Assembly (NCBI GenBank): GCA_949318235.1
Contig: OX439137.1
Span: 4,452,322 to 4,516,321, forward strand
Length of the DNA stretch: 64,000 bases
Origin: Ecdyonurus torrentis
Lineage: Eukaryota; Arthropoda; Insecta; Ephemeroptera; Heptageniidae
Direction: 5' to 3'
Shown here: positions 40,755 to 53,402 of the stretch, piece by piece
Numbering within the stretch: the stretch's first letter is position 1
Layout: each line of letters starts with the position of its first letter
Program-made: the position numbers and the translations under genes
Notes under the pieces: model-generated
Told to the model about the DNA's origin: nothing
The model's database searches: none
Seen by the model: the letters and a program-made list of their open reading frames with translations, nothing else

Positions 40755-40965
40755 ACTGAAAGAATAAAAATTATGAATTTATGTCATTATAGCATAAATG
40801 ATGCTAATTTAGCACAACATAAATAATTATGCTCTCATGTAGTATTATATTTATGATTTTAAACATTAATGCAATACAGCATAACAGATTATGATGTATT
40901 CAACAAAAAAAGTATGCTGAAAATAAGCTACCATAGTTATTATTACGTATTTATTTTAGACCGTA
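40755..40965 (+). mobile_element. MITE family D copy
   Basis: Markers: TGAATTTATGTCATTATAGC, ATAAATAATTATGCTCTCAT, TGCTGAAAATAAGCTACCAT and ATTATTACGTATTTATTTTA. Confidence 0.75.
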
Positions 40966-40977
40966 TAGAAGCTACCA

Positions 40978-41332
40978 CACGACAATTCTTAAAGCCATAG
41001 ACCACATAAAACCACATGTGCTTTTCAATGAATAAACACAAAATGGAATCTTTAAAACTAATGACAGTTTTTACTAAAATGTTAATGTAGCCCCACGAGA
41101 GAGCGTTAAAAAACTGTAAAGTATGCAATTTGCGTGAAAAGACATGTTTATGACTTCAGAAACATGCAAAAATTAGTATGAAAATGTTGTGCGGGTTGCA
41201 TAAATCGAATTTTCTGATCACTGCTACGGGGCTACTGTCGGATTTTGAGACAAACTAAAGTCATTTATGTAAATCCGATTAAGTGTTTTGTGATATAAAT
41301 GCTTATGTTTTTCTCTGGTCTATTCCTTTAAT
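40978..41332 (-). mobile_element. MITE family C copy
   Basis: Plus strand begins AAAGCCATAGACCACATAAA and ends CTCTGGTCTATTCCTTTAA. The CRE position is TGACTTCA here. Confidence 0.85.
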
Positions 41333-41934
41333 GACTCTTTTTGTGTACATATTTTTTATTTTTATGTGTCTAAAAACATTTTCATATTTTTCCTTAAAAT
41401 ATTAAAATTAAGAAAGAAAATTTAATCGCTGATGTCAATCATAAAAAAAAAGTTCTTTTTTCCGCTTGAGAAAATTTTTCCACTTAGCTACGGAAATTAA
41501 AAAGTTTTGCGGAGAAAAATGAGAGAGAAAAAAAGAAAAAAAAAAGTTGATAATATTTTTCTTACGACAATCAATCAAATTTGTGTTGACGTTTTTAACT
41601 CAAGATAATTTTTTTTTCTCGCTTCTTAAATCATTTTTCATCTGCAAAAGATTTTTGCTTGTATATACGTATAATAATTTCTTGCTAACTATTTAATAAA
41701 CTTTTTATATCTATAAAACATATACTATGAGACTTATAATTATTATTTTTATCAGAGAAAGACAGATAGAGTTCAAATTGTTAAGAGGGTTTTCATTTTG
41801 TAGTGACTTATTTCTTTAGTCACTTTTCAAAAGTTTTAAAACTTTTTTTTCCATTTGCTGATCAAAATCGGTTAAATTATTAAAAGAAAAAACTTTATTT
41901 TTGTTTTAATTAAAAAAAAATTTTAAGTTGCATG

Positions 41935-42127
41935 AAAAGACTAAATTACGTAATTTATGCTGTATTTATATCATTATACCTTAAATGGTACTAAAAAGAA
42001 CAACATAAATATATTGTTATACAGAAAACTATTTATGCTATTATAAAATTTGTAAAGTATTATGCTGTATTGAACAAATTATGCTGAAAATGAGCTGTAG
42101 CATAATTATTACGTATTTGTTTTTGTC
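41935..42127 (+). mobile_element. MITE family D copy
   Basis: Markers: AATTACGTAATTTATGCTGT, CTGTATTGAACAAATTATGC, TGCTGAAAATGAGCTGTAGC and TTATTACGTATTTG. Confidence 0.75.
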
Positions 42128-42411
42128 AGTCTGATATTATATTTCCTTAAATTTCTTTAAAGACATAATTTATACTCGCATTGCTTTTTATTTTGCAAAT
42201 CATGAGATTGAACTTACAAAAATAAGATGACTTCGTCCTCTTTTTTTTTTTTTTTTTTTTTTTTCCCCCGAGGAAATGAAGGAAATAAAGAAATTTTTAA
42301 TTTGATTTTTTTTTTTCAGTTTCATATGGTTTTTATTTCAACTCAAAGATACATTAAGGTACACACACATTACACATATAAATTGCATACAAATATATCA
42401 GTTTATGGCAT

Positions 42412-42570
42412 ATATATCAGAGGTCCGTTTTGTGGGTGTTTAAATTGCAGATTTATAATAATCTACCGACAAATTTAAGGCAAAGTGATGATTATTTTAT
42501 TTAAAAAAGCACTGAAAATGGTTATGTTGCATGAAGAAGCAATATTATTCTATAGATGAATTTCTATACA
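42412..42570 (+). mobile_element. Degraded second copy of the same LINE 3' coding end
   Basis: The plus strand reads GPFCGCLN and, in another frame, KKQYYSIDEFL. Both match the last 60 residues of the LINE fragment at 54800-55426 (KGPFCSCLN, NKQYYSIDEYL) at the same spacing. Frameshifts separate the pieces. Confidence 0.75.
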
Positions 42571-43009
42571 TCACCAAATATAGATTACAACATTTTTGTA
42601 TTTTGTTTTGTGTATGTATGTTATGTTGTATGTTGTTGTTGTTATTTTTTGTAATTTCTATTTATATTCTTAAATTCAATTCTTATTTTTATATATATAA
42701 AAAAAATATATACCGACGAGAAAGTTTTATAAATATTTTGGATTTTATAAAAGTTTCGCAATTTTTGGGTGCTATTTAGTTGACGCTAAAATGTAAATTT
42801 TCACATTTACATACAGTATACGTTATCTTTAAATTGAATTAACTTATATATTTGATCGTGTTTTGCATGTGTTTGACATAACCTTTTAAGAAACATTTTA
42901 TATTTATCTCATGCTAATTTTATATTTCGCGACCGTTCAGTTGGTGATATACCAACCGGTCACCTATACACTCCAGTTTGTTCTGCGTAAAGTATAGCGA
43001 ATCTCATTA

Positions 43010-43791
43010 ACACTGATTGGCTACCCCATAAAAATAGACACATTTATTGGCTGATCTTGTTTTTTGAGCCGATAATGTTGAGCATTGATTTTTTTTATGG
43101 ACCAATTTTTTCAAAGGTCCAAAGTTCTAAACAAAGAATTATAACAATGATCAACCATACATATAAACGTAGTAAACAGGTAATGACGTCATGATCAGGT
43201 TTTCATAACAAAGGAAAAATATCGAAGCTGGCTCAAGAAATGTGTGTAGTCTATAGAACGAACTTCCCTTAAATAAACTTAAGTTCCTTCTATAAACTAC
43301 CCACACACAACTCTTAACTCCTCTTGAGCCAGCTTCGATATCTGTTCTTTGCTATGAACACCTGATCATGATGTCACTACCTTTTTATGACGTTTATATG
43401 TATGGTTAATAATAATAATAATTAACGACTTTTATTGGGCGAAATCAGGCGTACAACCTCTCAATTTAACCCAACTGTTTTACAGTACAGTCAGTTACAA
43501 TATATAATAATTATTAATAGTGTTAGACATACAATGTTTAAAAAAAATGAATTAAAAATTTATTTTGACAAAATTTTACTAAAATAAGTTCATTTATCAA
43601 CAAAATATTTCAATTTAAAAATTTCCTGTCACTAAATTACACAATTGAGAATATATTTACATTTAATACTTATTATAAAATTGAAAAGAAAATTGACATT
43701 ATGAGAATTTTTTATTGAGAATATTAAATATGGTTGATCATTGTTAGTTCTTCGTTTAGAACTTTAGACTTGATAAGAATGTGCGGATGTT

Positions 43792-43828
<37 letters not shown>

Positions 43829-43930
43829 GTTCCATGCTCAACATCGACTCGACTCAAAAAACAAGATCAACCAATGAATATAGTTAATTTATTTGGGCAG
43901 CCAATCATTGTTTAGGAAAACCACTATACT
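43010..43930. mobile_element. Foldback element broken by a retroelement
   Basis: Left arm: ATTGGCTGATCTTG, GAGCATTGAT, ATAACAATGATCAACCATAC, a CRE at 43184, and CGAAGCTGGCTCAAGA. The right arm mirrors these: TCTTGAGCCAGCTTCG, then after the insert at 43410-43735, TGGTTGATCATTGTTAG, ATGCTCAACATCGA and AACAAGATCAACCAATGAA. The centre is near 43275. Related sequence occurs at 15104-15965. Confidence 0.8.
43410..43735 (-). mobile_element. LINE-like 3' end with (ATT)n tail, inserted in a foldback element
   Basis: On the minus strand it ends GCCCAATAAAAGTCGTTAAT followed by (ATT)n. The 7-bp sequence TATGGTT flanks it on both sides (43403-43409 and about 43729-43735). The same end sequence occurs at 7292-7320. 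No coding sequence is recognised in its roughly 320 bp. The LINE/SINE tail assignment is an inference. Confidence 0.55.
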
Positions 43931-44248
43931 TTGCAATTTAAACTTTATTATTATTATTATATATTATAATATTGAATTTAAAGATGAAATCCTACCATAA
44001 ATACAATGCTAAAGCGACTGAGCGTTGTATAATGATGAGATGGCTATATGTAGTAAAGTATACCATTGAAAATTTTGCATCATATAGATAAATGAGAACT
44101 GCATTTTTGATAACATGTATCTAGGACAACATGAGTATTCAGTAGGTTCATATTATTATTTAAAAAAAAAAAATCATAACATCAAACATGACTTGAAGTA
44201 TATGACGTCATGCATACTGTGTACTTGTAGTTTTTTTTACACAAAGTA

Positions 44249-44249
<1 letters not shown>

Positions 44250-44310
<61 letters not shown>
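44250..44310. repeat. (AG)n microsatellite
   Basis: About 58 bp of pure AG; a CRE octamer is 40 bp upstream (44203). Confidence 0.95.
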
Positions 44311-44313
<3 letters not shown>

Positions 44314-44689
44314 ACTTTGAAATCTTAACAACAATCTTTTTTAAAACATACTTTTTTTCCTCTCCTTTTGTATTGTTTTACTTTGAAGATTTATACTGCG
44401 TTTCTATCATTAGCTTTTATGTTATATATATGTACTGTACGTGAGTTTCTTTACATATATGAGTATGTTATATACAGGATGTCATATGATTTCATTCTTT
44501 TCTTGTACACCGTGTATCTAAAAAATTTACTATATAGGAATTGACTCTTTATATTTAATCATAATCCGTAAAAAATCCATGGGTAATTTTTACAATATTT
44601 ATTATAAAATTATGGGTTAAAATTTTGAGGTATAGAGGGGCAGAATCAAACGTGAGCTTCATTCTAATGAGTGTAGCTAACTTATATTG

Positions 44690-44935
44690 CCGAGCTGGTA
44701 TGACCAAGTGGTTAAGGAAAAGGAAGCTTACTCCGTGATTGATGTAATTGTTCCATCTAGTCAGCATACAGTTTCCACGGTTTCTCTAGGCTGTCATGGT
44801 GAATGCCGGGCTATATATTTACGTCATGGGTGGCCCGTGTATACGGTTTCCATTTTACACGTTGATAATTAAATGTCTTGACGGTACGGTAGGTTTAGCA
44901 CAAGAAAACAATATTGCAAAAAAAAAGAAGAAAAA
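44690..44935 (+). repeat. SINE with degraded tRNA-like head
   Basis: The head reads GAGCTGGTATGACCAAGTGG, close to the D-arm/A-box of a tRNA; the B box is missing or decayed. The shared core follows (GTTTCCACGGTTTCTCTAGG, GAATGCCGGGC, TGGGTGGCCCGTG), then a 3' part with TGTCTTGACGG and an A-rich tail at about 44918-44935. Same 3' family as 45098 and 5890. Confidence 0.75.
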
Positions 44936-45097
44936 AATCAAAATCAAAATGTTATTCTTAGATAATATTTTAAAATACATATATGATTACTCACAACACA
45001 ATAAGTGTTACCTTAATTTTTTTTCAGGTTTACAACACATATATACAGGTGTGTTTAGTATCTCTTAATTATTGATTGATTATTGATTGCAATTAAT

Positions 45098-45312
45098 TGA
45101 TTGCACCGACCAGCCTGCCTAGATGTTTCCACGGTTTCTCTAGGCTGTCATGGCGAATGCCGGGCTGTATACTTAGGCCATGGCCGGCCCGTGTGTGCTT
45201 TACCATTAATTGGAAAGTCCTTACCTGTCGATAAGACAATGTCTTGACTGGGACTGGGATTGGTGTATAGCACAATAACACAATATGGCAAGCAAAAAAA
45301 AAAAAAAAAATC
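45098..45312 (+). repeat. 5'-truncated SINE with A-rich tail
   Basis: Core (GTTTCCACGGTTTCTCTAGG, GGCGAATGCCGGGC, GGCCATGGCCGGCCCGTG), then GTCGATAAGACAATGTCTTG and a poly-A tail at about 45293-45310. It lies about 160 bp downstream of a related copy in the same orientation and starts within the core-proximal part, without a tRNA head. Confidence 0.8.
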
Positions 45313-46284
45313 TTTCTATCCACGATGCAGTAGTATTCTGTGGGGAAAAAAACTATCAAGGGGATGCTATAAAAATTAATAACAAATTATTGCAAGTGCT
45401 TTTTTTTTCTCCGCACCTAAGGTAGTTCAATATCCATTTAACATCCATTTAGATACAATAAATATTATTGTATTTTTGTGTTTATATTAGGATAAGCTAA
45501 ATCTTTATGCTGTACACTTTTTATACACCCTGTATATAATTCACCCATTCTCTTAAATACATACTTTAGCAATGCATGAAAAATAATAATATAAAAATTT
45601 TCTTTTAATTATAAAAATTCTTTATTCTGTTTTTTTACTATAATATATTTTTTTAATTAGTTTTTCAGTCTTTTTTTAAATTGATAATTAATTAACGTAT
45701 ATTCTTTAAGTATATTACAGAAAAAAAAAAAGATGAAAGATATCATTTGAAAAATTTTCAAAAGAAATTTTTATAAAGGTAAAAACGTACGAGTACTTAC
45801 AACATGGTACTGTACTAAGGTAGGGGGAGGGGGGGGGGGGGAGGGAGGGAAGTAAAATCTTAAGTATTCCTGCGAACCCTACAGCCTTAACTTTGCCTTT
45901 GGATGAAAAATTTGCGACGCAAAAAAATGGTTAAGTAAAAGAATTACTTATATTAAAAATTCTCTTTGTTTCACAAAAGTTTTTTTTTATTGTATACATT
46001 TTAGTTAATTTTAATATTTAATTTAATGACAAATGTTAGGCAGAAAATAATAGAATTTTAATTCTTCTTTCAGAGTTTATCTATCTTTTTGAACATTTCT
46101 GTAGGTGGCTATTATAATGACATGTTTGTAAAAAAAAAAAAAAAAAAAAATGCAAATGGGTGCCAATATGATTTTTATAATTTCTTTAGTTATTAATATG
46201 AATTCAGTAAAAATATGATGTATAATTTTTTTGCGAAAATCAACAACAACATAAAAACAACAACAACAGCAAGTATAGTACAGT

Positions 46285-46516
46285 GACCTTAAAGGAATAG
46301 AACAGAAGAAACCATAAAGCATATCACAAAGCACTTGATGGGACTTACGTATAAATAACATTAGTTTGTCTCAAAACGCCGTAGCAGTAATCAGAAAATT
46401 TTGACTTATGCAACCTACACAACATTTTTATACGACTTTTTTTTTCCTGTTTCTGACGTCATAAACAGAAATAATCACGCAAATAACGTACTTTATAGTA
46501 TTGTCACACTCTCTTG

Positions 46517-46562
<46 letters not shown>

Positions 46563-46816
46563 AATTATAAAATTGTCATCAGTTTTGGACATCCCATTTT
46601 GTGTCTAATCATTAAAAAGCACAATATCATACACATTCCATTATAACGTAGCAGTTTATTTTATTATTATTATTATTTTTTTATCATGTAACCTTAAATC
46701 TTACCTGTTCTTTACATAGCGCTCATAGTTGCATAAGATAGAAAAATTATATTACGAGGTTACCATATATGGAACACCTGACCTGAATGTTGTTTCATGT
46801 GGTCTATGACTTTAAA
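46285..46816 (+). mobile_element. MITE family C copy split by about 170 bp of other sequence
   Basis: 46285-46620 carries the left end (TTAAAGGAATAGAACAGAAG), a CRE at 46454, and a CT array grown inside the copy. 46788-46816 (GTTGTTTCATGTGGTCTATG) is the right end. The stretch between is unassigned. Confidence 0.7.
46518..46560. repeat. (CT)n array inside a family C MITE
   Basis: It replaces the family marker CACGCTCTCTCGTGGGGC. The CTCTCTC in that marker is the likely seed. Confidence 0.9.
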
Positions 46817-47307
46817 GGTTTGATATTATATAAACATTAAAATATAGCATATTGTTATCCTTTTAACGAAGTGGGTGACCGACTTGGACGAGAAATCGTT
46901 AAAAGTGGAACCATATTTGCATTTTATAATTCTTTGCACATTCTTTATCTCAAGCAAAACAAACACTATAATTTTCAAAAGAAATCAAGTAAATTTAAAA
47001 AAAATAAAAAAGTCAATAAAAGTTTTAATAATATTTTTAATTTAAAACAAAGTTTTAATTTAACTAAAATTTGCCATTAAATTTGAATTTCCATATTTAT
47101 ATGTTATTTTTAAAGTGGAATAACTTAAATATTTGATCTTGTATTTTCACATGTTGACGTAAGCTAACCAAGAAAATATAAAATTTTGTCCCAGCAAACA
47201 GAAAACGAGATAACTTTTAAGTAACATTTTTCTTCTTTACTTTTTGTTAATATTATAATTTGCAACCGTCTAGTTTGCAAGATATCAGCCGGTCAACTAC
47301 TACCTTT

Positions 47308-47715
47308 AATGTAAGTAAATAACTATGTAATCCAGAGAGAATTCCCGCTGAAAAGTAAGGTATTTCTATAGATAGGTAATCCAGAGAGAATATCGTTATT
47401 CAATTTTCTGTTGCCTTTCAATTTATTTTATCCTGTAAGTTATATTTTGTTGCCCATTTGATCAGTGTAATTTTGACCCACAATACACGTCTCCAGCTGA
47501 CCAGTACTTTTCAGCGGGAATCCTCTTTGGATTACATAAGTTATCTACTTACATTACTGAAAAGTAGTGGTCAGCTGGAGACGTGTATTGCAGGTCAAAA
47601 TTACATTGATCAAATGGACAACAAAATATAACTTCCAGGATAAAATAAAATAAAAAGCAACAGAAAATTTAATAACGACATTCTCTTTGGATTAACTATC
47701 TATAGAAATACCTTA
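47308..47715. mobile_element. Complex inverted-repeat element
   Basis: Outer arms AAGGTATTTCTATAGATAG (47358) and CTATAGAAATACCTTA (47714) mirror. The inner arms share ACACGTCTCCAGCTGACCAG and its complement. A second inverted pair (AATCCAGAGAGAATTCCCGC near 47330; GCGGGAATCCTCTTTGGATT near 47513) shows a rearranged or nested structure. Confidence 0.8.
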
Positions 47716-48097
47716 ATCGATATTATTTTCTACTCACATAAATTATAAGATTAAAATAGAAAAGGTTTTGAATACAGTTTATTGAACTTGCTTGAAATAC
47801 GAGCTGTATATATATAAGTGCAACCATTCCAATTAAATCGTAATTATAAAATTATAATAAAATGTTTTTAAAATATTTTATATTTAAATTATATATTTAG
47901 ACGATTACATGGTTGTTTGAATTTTTGAAAAGCTTGAACTTTAACTTGCAATACCATACTTGAATAATATAATATATAAACTTATAATATAATATAATAT
48001 TAAAGTGCAGTACGTATTTATCTAAATAAGGTCAACTCTAACTTGTAAGGAGTTTTAAAATAAAATAAAATTTTCCGAAAGGATTCCAATGGTTTTT

Positions 48098-48099
<2 letters not shown>

Positions 48100-48147
<48 letters not shown>
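48100..48147. repeat. (CT)n microsatellite
   Basis: About 46 bp of pure CT. Confidence 0.95.
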
Positions 48148-48150
<3 letters not shown>

Positions 48151-49043
48151 TGGCATCATTTGCGCCTAATTTTTCAACTTTTAGTGATGTGTTATCCGAG
48201 ACCGGATTGTATGTTTTCACCACTTTTTTTCCATCATTATGAAGTCACTTTTATAAAAAAATAAATACAAATTGCGTTATAAAAAGTCGTATTTTTAACA
48301 TTCACTGATATTTTTTGCACTATTTTATAATATATTTTTAACGTTTTACAAATTTTCATTATTTTGCAACAAACTTCAATATGTTTGCATAATATTGCAT
48401 ATAAACACATCTTCAAATTTTAAGTTTAAATTTTGAATTAATACCAATAATTCCACAATACTTAAAAATTTGTAAAACTTTGTACAAAGTTTTTAACGAC
48501 ATTGAAAGTTTTTTGTAATTAGCATATATCTCCATGAAAATTAGTATTTTTGAATTCGTAGCTGAAATACAACTGCAGGTGCAATACGCTAGTTTGGAGA
48601 TAGTAACACCAATAGCGTTTCCACTAAAAAAAAATAATAATAAAAAAAAAAAAAAAGACTGAATTCAAAAATGTCACTTTTCCTTAGAGCCATATCATCA
48701 TGCAGAAGCTGTAATATGATGAATAAGGTGACTTGATTTTTTTTTTTATTTTTTTTTTAGTAATATTTTTGGAGTCACGGAAATACATGTCAAGATAAGA
48801 GTGACACGTAAGTGACAACATCACTCTATTCATCGTGACAGATAAACTCACTCTCTCGTTCTCTCTTTCTATACTATAATAATATAACTCTCAGAAATTT
48901 GCATGATTTGATTGAACAAGTTATGAGTAAATAATATATTCTTCAAAACAAACATGCTTGTAAATCTGCATGTCAAAATAACATATAAGATTTTTATTAT
49001 TCGTTCTAGTGTTATTAATGTTGTATTCTGATCCTGATATTTA

Positions 49044-49074
<31 letters not shown>

Positions 49075-49395
49075 GATAAAATAATTGTTTTAAATGTTTT
49101 TACTCTGTTGTTAGTTTAGTTAAAATATGTAAAGGGAAAATATATTTTTGTATGTTATTTTAACAAAAACTTATCAATATGATACTGTATGTATTGTATA
49201 AAGCTAAAATAATGAAATACTCTAACCAGTGAATATTGTTAAAAAAAAAAAAAAAAAAAAAGTCACAGGTCCATGTAAGTGGGTATGTATCTTTTTTAGC
49301 CATGAAATAAAATTCATTTATTATTACTATTATCAGGATTTACAAAAATAAAATTTCATTCAAATTTCATAAATTTAAAAATGCAGAAATATATG

Positions 49396-49396
<1 letters not shown>

Positions 49397-49457
<61 letters not shown>
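49397..49457. repeat. (AT)n microsatellite
   Basis: About 60 bp of pure AT. Confidence 0.95.
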
Positions 49458-49460
<3 letters not shown>

Positions 49461-50233
49461 GTTAAAAAAATCACAATATCTGTCTATTATTGAAATGTCA
49501 AAGTAAAAATAATTAAATTTCTCTGAAATTCAATGCAACAGCTAAAAAAAAGTTCAAACTTTTTTTTCTTCACTGATATAAAAAGATTTTCAACGAAAAG
49601 AATTTGCAATTTAAAAAACTATTTACTTTGCTTAAAATTAGCTTTTGAACTTTTTTTTTACACAAAGCTTTTTTTTAAATTGAAATAAGAGTTGTATATT
49701 TGCATTTTGAGAGAGAGAGAGAGAGAGAGAGGAGAAGGAATTATTTAAATTACAATACAATATACTAACGGATCAAAAACTCAAATTTGTGTTGGAAATA
49801 AAATTTACAATTCAAATTTTTGTTCTTCAAAATTTATTCTGAATATTTTGATGTTATATATTTTTCCACAAAAATAATTTTAATATGAAATAAATAAGCT
49901 TAAGTTTTTCTTTTTTTACGTGTGGCTTTTTCTTTGTAAAGTTTTTTTCTTTTTTTTTTTTTTTCCTTTTTTAGAAGTATGCGTACAAAAAGGGGAAAAT
50001 ATATTGCATAAATTTGAAATCATTATTCTTTAACTATATTCAGTTGAGTATTATGCATGTGAGGGGATGGAATTAAATGCATATTGGCTCATGTTAAATA
50101 ATAATATTATATAGTGTTCATTATTTTTATATAATTCTGCTGTTCAAAATTAGAAATCCTTACTATATTCCATCACCTTTTTATTTTCACCTGTGCAATG
50201 TTCGTAATATATAATTCTCATTGATTCTTATAT

Positions 50234-50492
50234 AATGCTCCAAAGTCCTTCCGTAGCCCCGCAAACTTGCGCTCATCCTGCAAGATATACAACCCACTAC
50301 AACATTGTCTATATAGTAAAGCCGTAACTATGACGTAAAAGATACGGAACTGATTGCATATCTCGCAGGATGATCACGAGTTTGCGGGGCTACGGAAGGG
50401 TTTTGGGTCATCATATGTGAGTTTATGTACAGTTCTTTTCATTATCTAACATTGAAGAAGCCTTGTTGTAAACCCTGAACTTTCTCTTTATA
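50234..50492 (+). mobile_element. Partial copy of the 57322 palindrome
   Basis: CTTCCGTAGCCCCGCAAACT, ATGACGTAAAAGATACGG, TTTGCGGGGCTACGGAAGGG and TTGTTGTAAACCCTGAACTT match the palindrome at 57322-57649. The outer left arm is lost. Confidence 0.85.
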
Positions 50493-50494
50493 TA

Positions 50495-50725
50495 TAATAC
50501 TCGCGGTCATGTAACCAGCAAGGCGTGGACGAGATTGATAACCCTCTTTGCTGGACAAGTGCACCTGAGATGAGAAGAATATAGGAAATTTCCATCCTAC
50601 ACAAAACATCAGATCTGATACATGCTCTTGTGGGGTGAGGTTTCCCCTTGCCTGATAGAGATCATTTTAATTGCTAAAGTGGTCATTTAAGTCGAGGACG
50701 TGGGAAATTTCCTTTTTATATTATA
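50495..50725. other. Moderately GC-rich stretch, unassigned
   Basis: CCAGCAAGGCGTGG and CTTTGCTGG pair loosely, and GTGGGGTGAGGTTTCCCCTT and TGGGAAATTTCC are conspicuous. It lies between a palindrome copy and a family H MITE. Possibly a SINE or transposon piece; no second copy seen. Confidence 0.35.
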
Positions 50726-50729
50726 CACT

Positions 50730-50976
50730 TTACACGGAAAAAAAATTACTTGGCAGGTACAAAAATCCTGTATTTTGCAAGAGCTAGATATTAGCCTACA
50801 ACAGGTATTATTATACTACAATAATACCTAATGCAGGTAAAATATTACTACAAAATAAAGGTGTGACTCACTTACAAATATTGGTGATATTGTAGTTTAC
50901 TACTACCTGTTCTAAATTAATATGTACCTATTAGGATTCATGTACCTGCCAAAAGTAGAAACTATTTTCCGTGTAA
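50730..50976. mobile_element. MITE family H with TTACACGGAAAA ends
   Basis: The left end TTACACGGAAAAAAAATTAC and the right end TTTTCCGTGTAA form 12-base inverted termini. Just inside, TTGGCAGGTAC mirrors GTACCTGCCAAAAG. The middle repeats ACAGGTATTATTATACTAC and ACCTGTTC-type words. The terminal word is shared with family D. Confidence 0.8.
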
Positions 50977-51207
50977 TATATATTTATGTATGTTAAAGTT
51001 TTCTGAGATTAGTAAAAAATTGTTGCATTTTCTGGAAGAGCTGAAACTTTCATAATTTATTTGATCCCCCCCCCCCCCCCCCCCGATATATTGAAGTACA
51101 AAGATTTTTTCTTTAAGGCAGGAAATCAGCTACTGCGAGATTTGACTAAAAATTTGCAAAGAAAGAAAAATCTGCAGTAATACATTAGGATAGGGTATCT
51201 TAAAAAA

Positions 51208-51239
<32 letters not shown>

Positions 51240-51241
<2 letters not shown>

Positions 51242-51860
51242 TGTCACCATGCTAGATTTTAAATTATGATTTTTGAAGTTTTAGTCCCATAAGAGCCCAT
51301 GTTAATTTCAATAACCATTTTCTCTCTTATCTGATGGTCATGAGTTCTAAAAATGTTATCATAGGTAGCTGTTACTATTAACTTTCAAATGACATCACAA
51401 AGTTTGGAAGTTTTCTTTTTTGATTTTAAATTGCAAAACATCTGAATACAAGCCTTAATTATTATCCAACGCTGCTAGGAAAGGCGATACTATATAACCT
51501 CCTAACGTAAATTTATTATATAGTTAGGATATGCAAATTATTATCAATATCTCCTCAATAATTTATTTGGTTGCAGCAAAGAGACTTTGTGGCTAAACAA
51601 ACATAATATTGGCAAAATTTTGCAATAACGTGGTCATCTGTTGTATGTTTGTGTCATGCATATTTTACACATTAATTATACTATAATGTAGTGTATCAGT
51701 GTATTTGAATGTAAATTATATAAAAATGTACTTAAAAATTTAAATATCAATATGATTATATATTAGGACATTTTAATTTTAATATATTAATCATTTTCAG
51801 GAACAAATTATTATAAAAATGTAGGTTAAATCTGACTTACAAATTCACTAACTTTTTTTT
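51240..51860. other. Gene-free A+T-rich stretch
   Basis: No repeat family, RNA or coding sequence recognised; a C-homopolymer lies shortly upstream at 51066-51084. Confidence 0.55.
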
Positions 51861-51861
51861 T

Positions 51862-52202
51862 AAGGAAAAGACCAGAAAAAAACATAAGCATTTATATAAC
51901 AAACCACTTGATGGGACTTACATAAAAACATTAATTGGTCTCAAAACCCAACTATAGCGTCGTAACAGTGATCAGAAAATTTCGATTCGTGTAACTCGCA
52001 CAATATATTTTTACTAATTTTTGCATGTTTCTGACGTCATAAACATAAATAGTCACGCAAATTGCATACTTTACAGTATATTCACGCTCTCTCGTGGGGC
52101 TACATTAACATTCTGGTAAAAATTGCCATCAGTTTTGAACATCCCATTTTATGTTTATTCATTAAAAAGCACATGTTGTTTTATGTGGTCTATGGCTTTA
52201 AG
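51862..52202 (+). mobile_element. MITE family C copy
   Basis: It starts TAAGGAAAAGACCAGAAAAA and ends TATGTGGTCTATGGCTTTAA. TGACGTCA at 52032. Confidence 0.85.
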
Positions 52203-52755
52203 CAATAAAAAAATAAAACAGAATCAGTATAGAATCACTGTAATATTTTAGGCCTATATATAGAGATGGACTTGAATCTAAAGGTATATGAAAAGATTAA
52301 ATTTCCTTTACAGAGAGCCTTTTCTTTGTGCATTATCTTGTCAAATCCAAGTTACTTTCAGATTATAAAGCATTGCTAAAACAAGATGAGAGGTTACTTC
52401 AATCGGAAGTACTACCTTTTCTTGGATATAGTAATAAAGTTATAGGAAATAAAATCTAATTTCAATATATTACATTAATCAACTGTAAAATTTTGGTATA
52501 TATATTTATCTGGTACCAAATTGTTTGAGAAAAAAGAGGTACATCCGGTTTTAAAAATTCCTTCGTGTTGTTTTGGTCAAGTTATATTGGTAGAGTAAGT
52601 AAAATGAAGTTACCTACGTGAATCTGTATGCCTTGGTGTGAAAACTTGGGGTGTAAAACCTACATCAACGTGTCTGCCGCCGCTTGCACCCTCGCTCTCG
52701 TTTTGCTTTAGCTGTTCTCACATAGCTTTACGTTACCATGGTTACGTATGGCTGC

Positions 52756-52799
<44 letters not shown>

Positions 52800-53402
52800 A
52801 GACATAGTGGTCATTACCAAAAAGAACTTCTACACTCAAACATTATCTTAAAGTATAAAATTCACATTTTCAAAATGTTTTTCACAGATAATTTTTAAAG
52901 GTATATAATTTTTATCTTTTAAGAAAATTATGTGGTATATATTTTAAAGATTATTAGTGTTGTTTTTTTTTGCATAGCAACAAAAATATAAAAAATTATT
53001 ACTTATAATATTATCATAATATTCTTATTTGTTTATTCTTTATAATTACATTGCAAAATAACAGAAAAAATTCATATTTTGAAAACCATAATAACTGTCT
53101 GGAGGGGAAAAAACTGTTTAAGCTTTATATATACAAGAATTTTGAGATTAAAAAAATAATAATAATACATACAGTTTATTTTAACTTAAAACACATAATA
53201 TTGATTATTTTTAATTACAGCTTAGTTTTCTCTAAAATCGCTTTAAAGATGGTCTTGGAACAACAACAATCAAAATAACACTTTTTAGGCATTTGTTTCT
53301 GCGCCCCGCGAATCTGATTGGTTCACGTCCCCACAGGTAACAAACATTGAGGCAGAGGAAAAAAAAGACAGGTTCTAATTTGGCGGCCTATAAAAGTACA
53401 TT
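52203..53402. other. Gene-free stretch, mostly A+T-rich
   Basis: A slightly GC-richer patch at 52640-52760 (CGTGTCTGCCGCCGCTTGCA) precedes the AG array; a second at 53300-53345 (CGCCCCGCGAATCTGATTGG). Neither reads as a gene. Confidence 0.5.
52758..52799. repeat. (AG)n microsatellite
   Basis: About 42 bp of pure AG. Confidence 0.95.

Larger units (their letters stand above)
47716..50230. other. Gene-free A+T-rich stretch
   Basis: Microsatellites at 48100, 49040 (AAAT), 49397 and 49710 (AG), an A-tract at 49241, and no element or gene that I can name. Confidence 0.55.
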
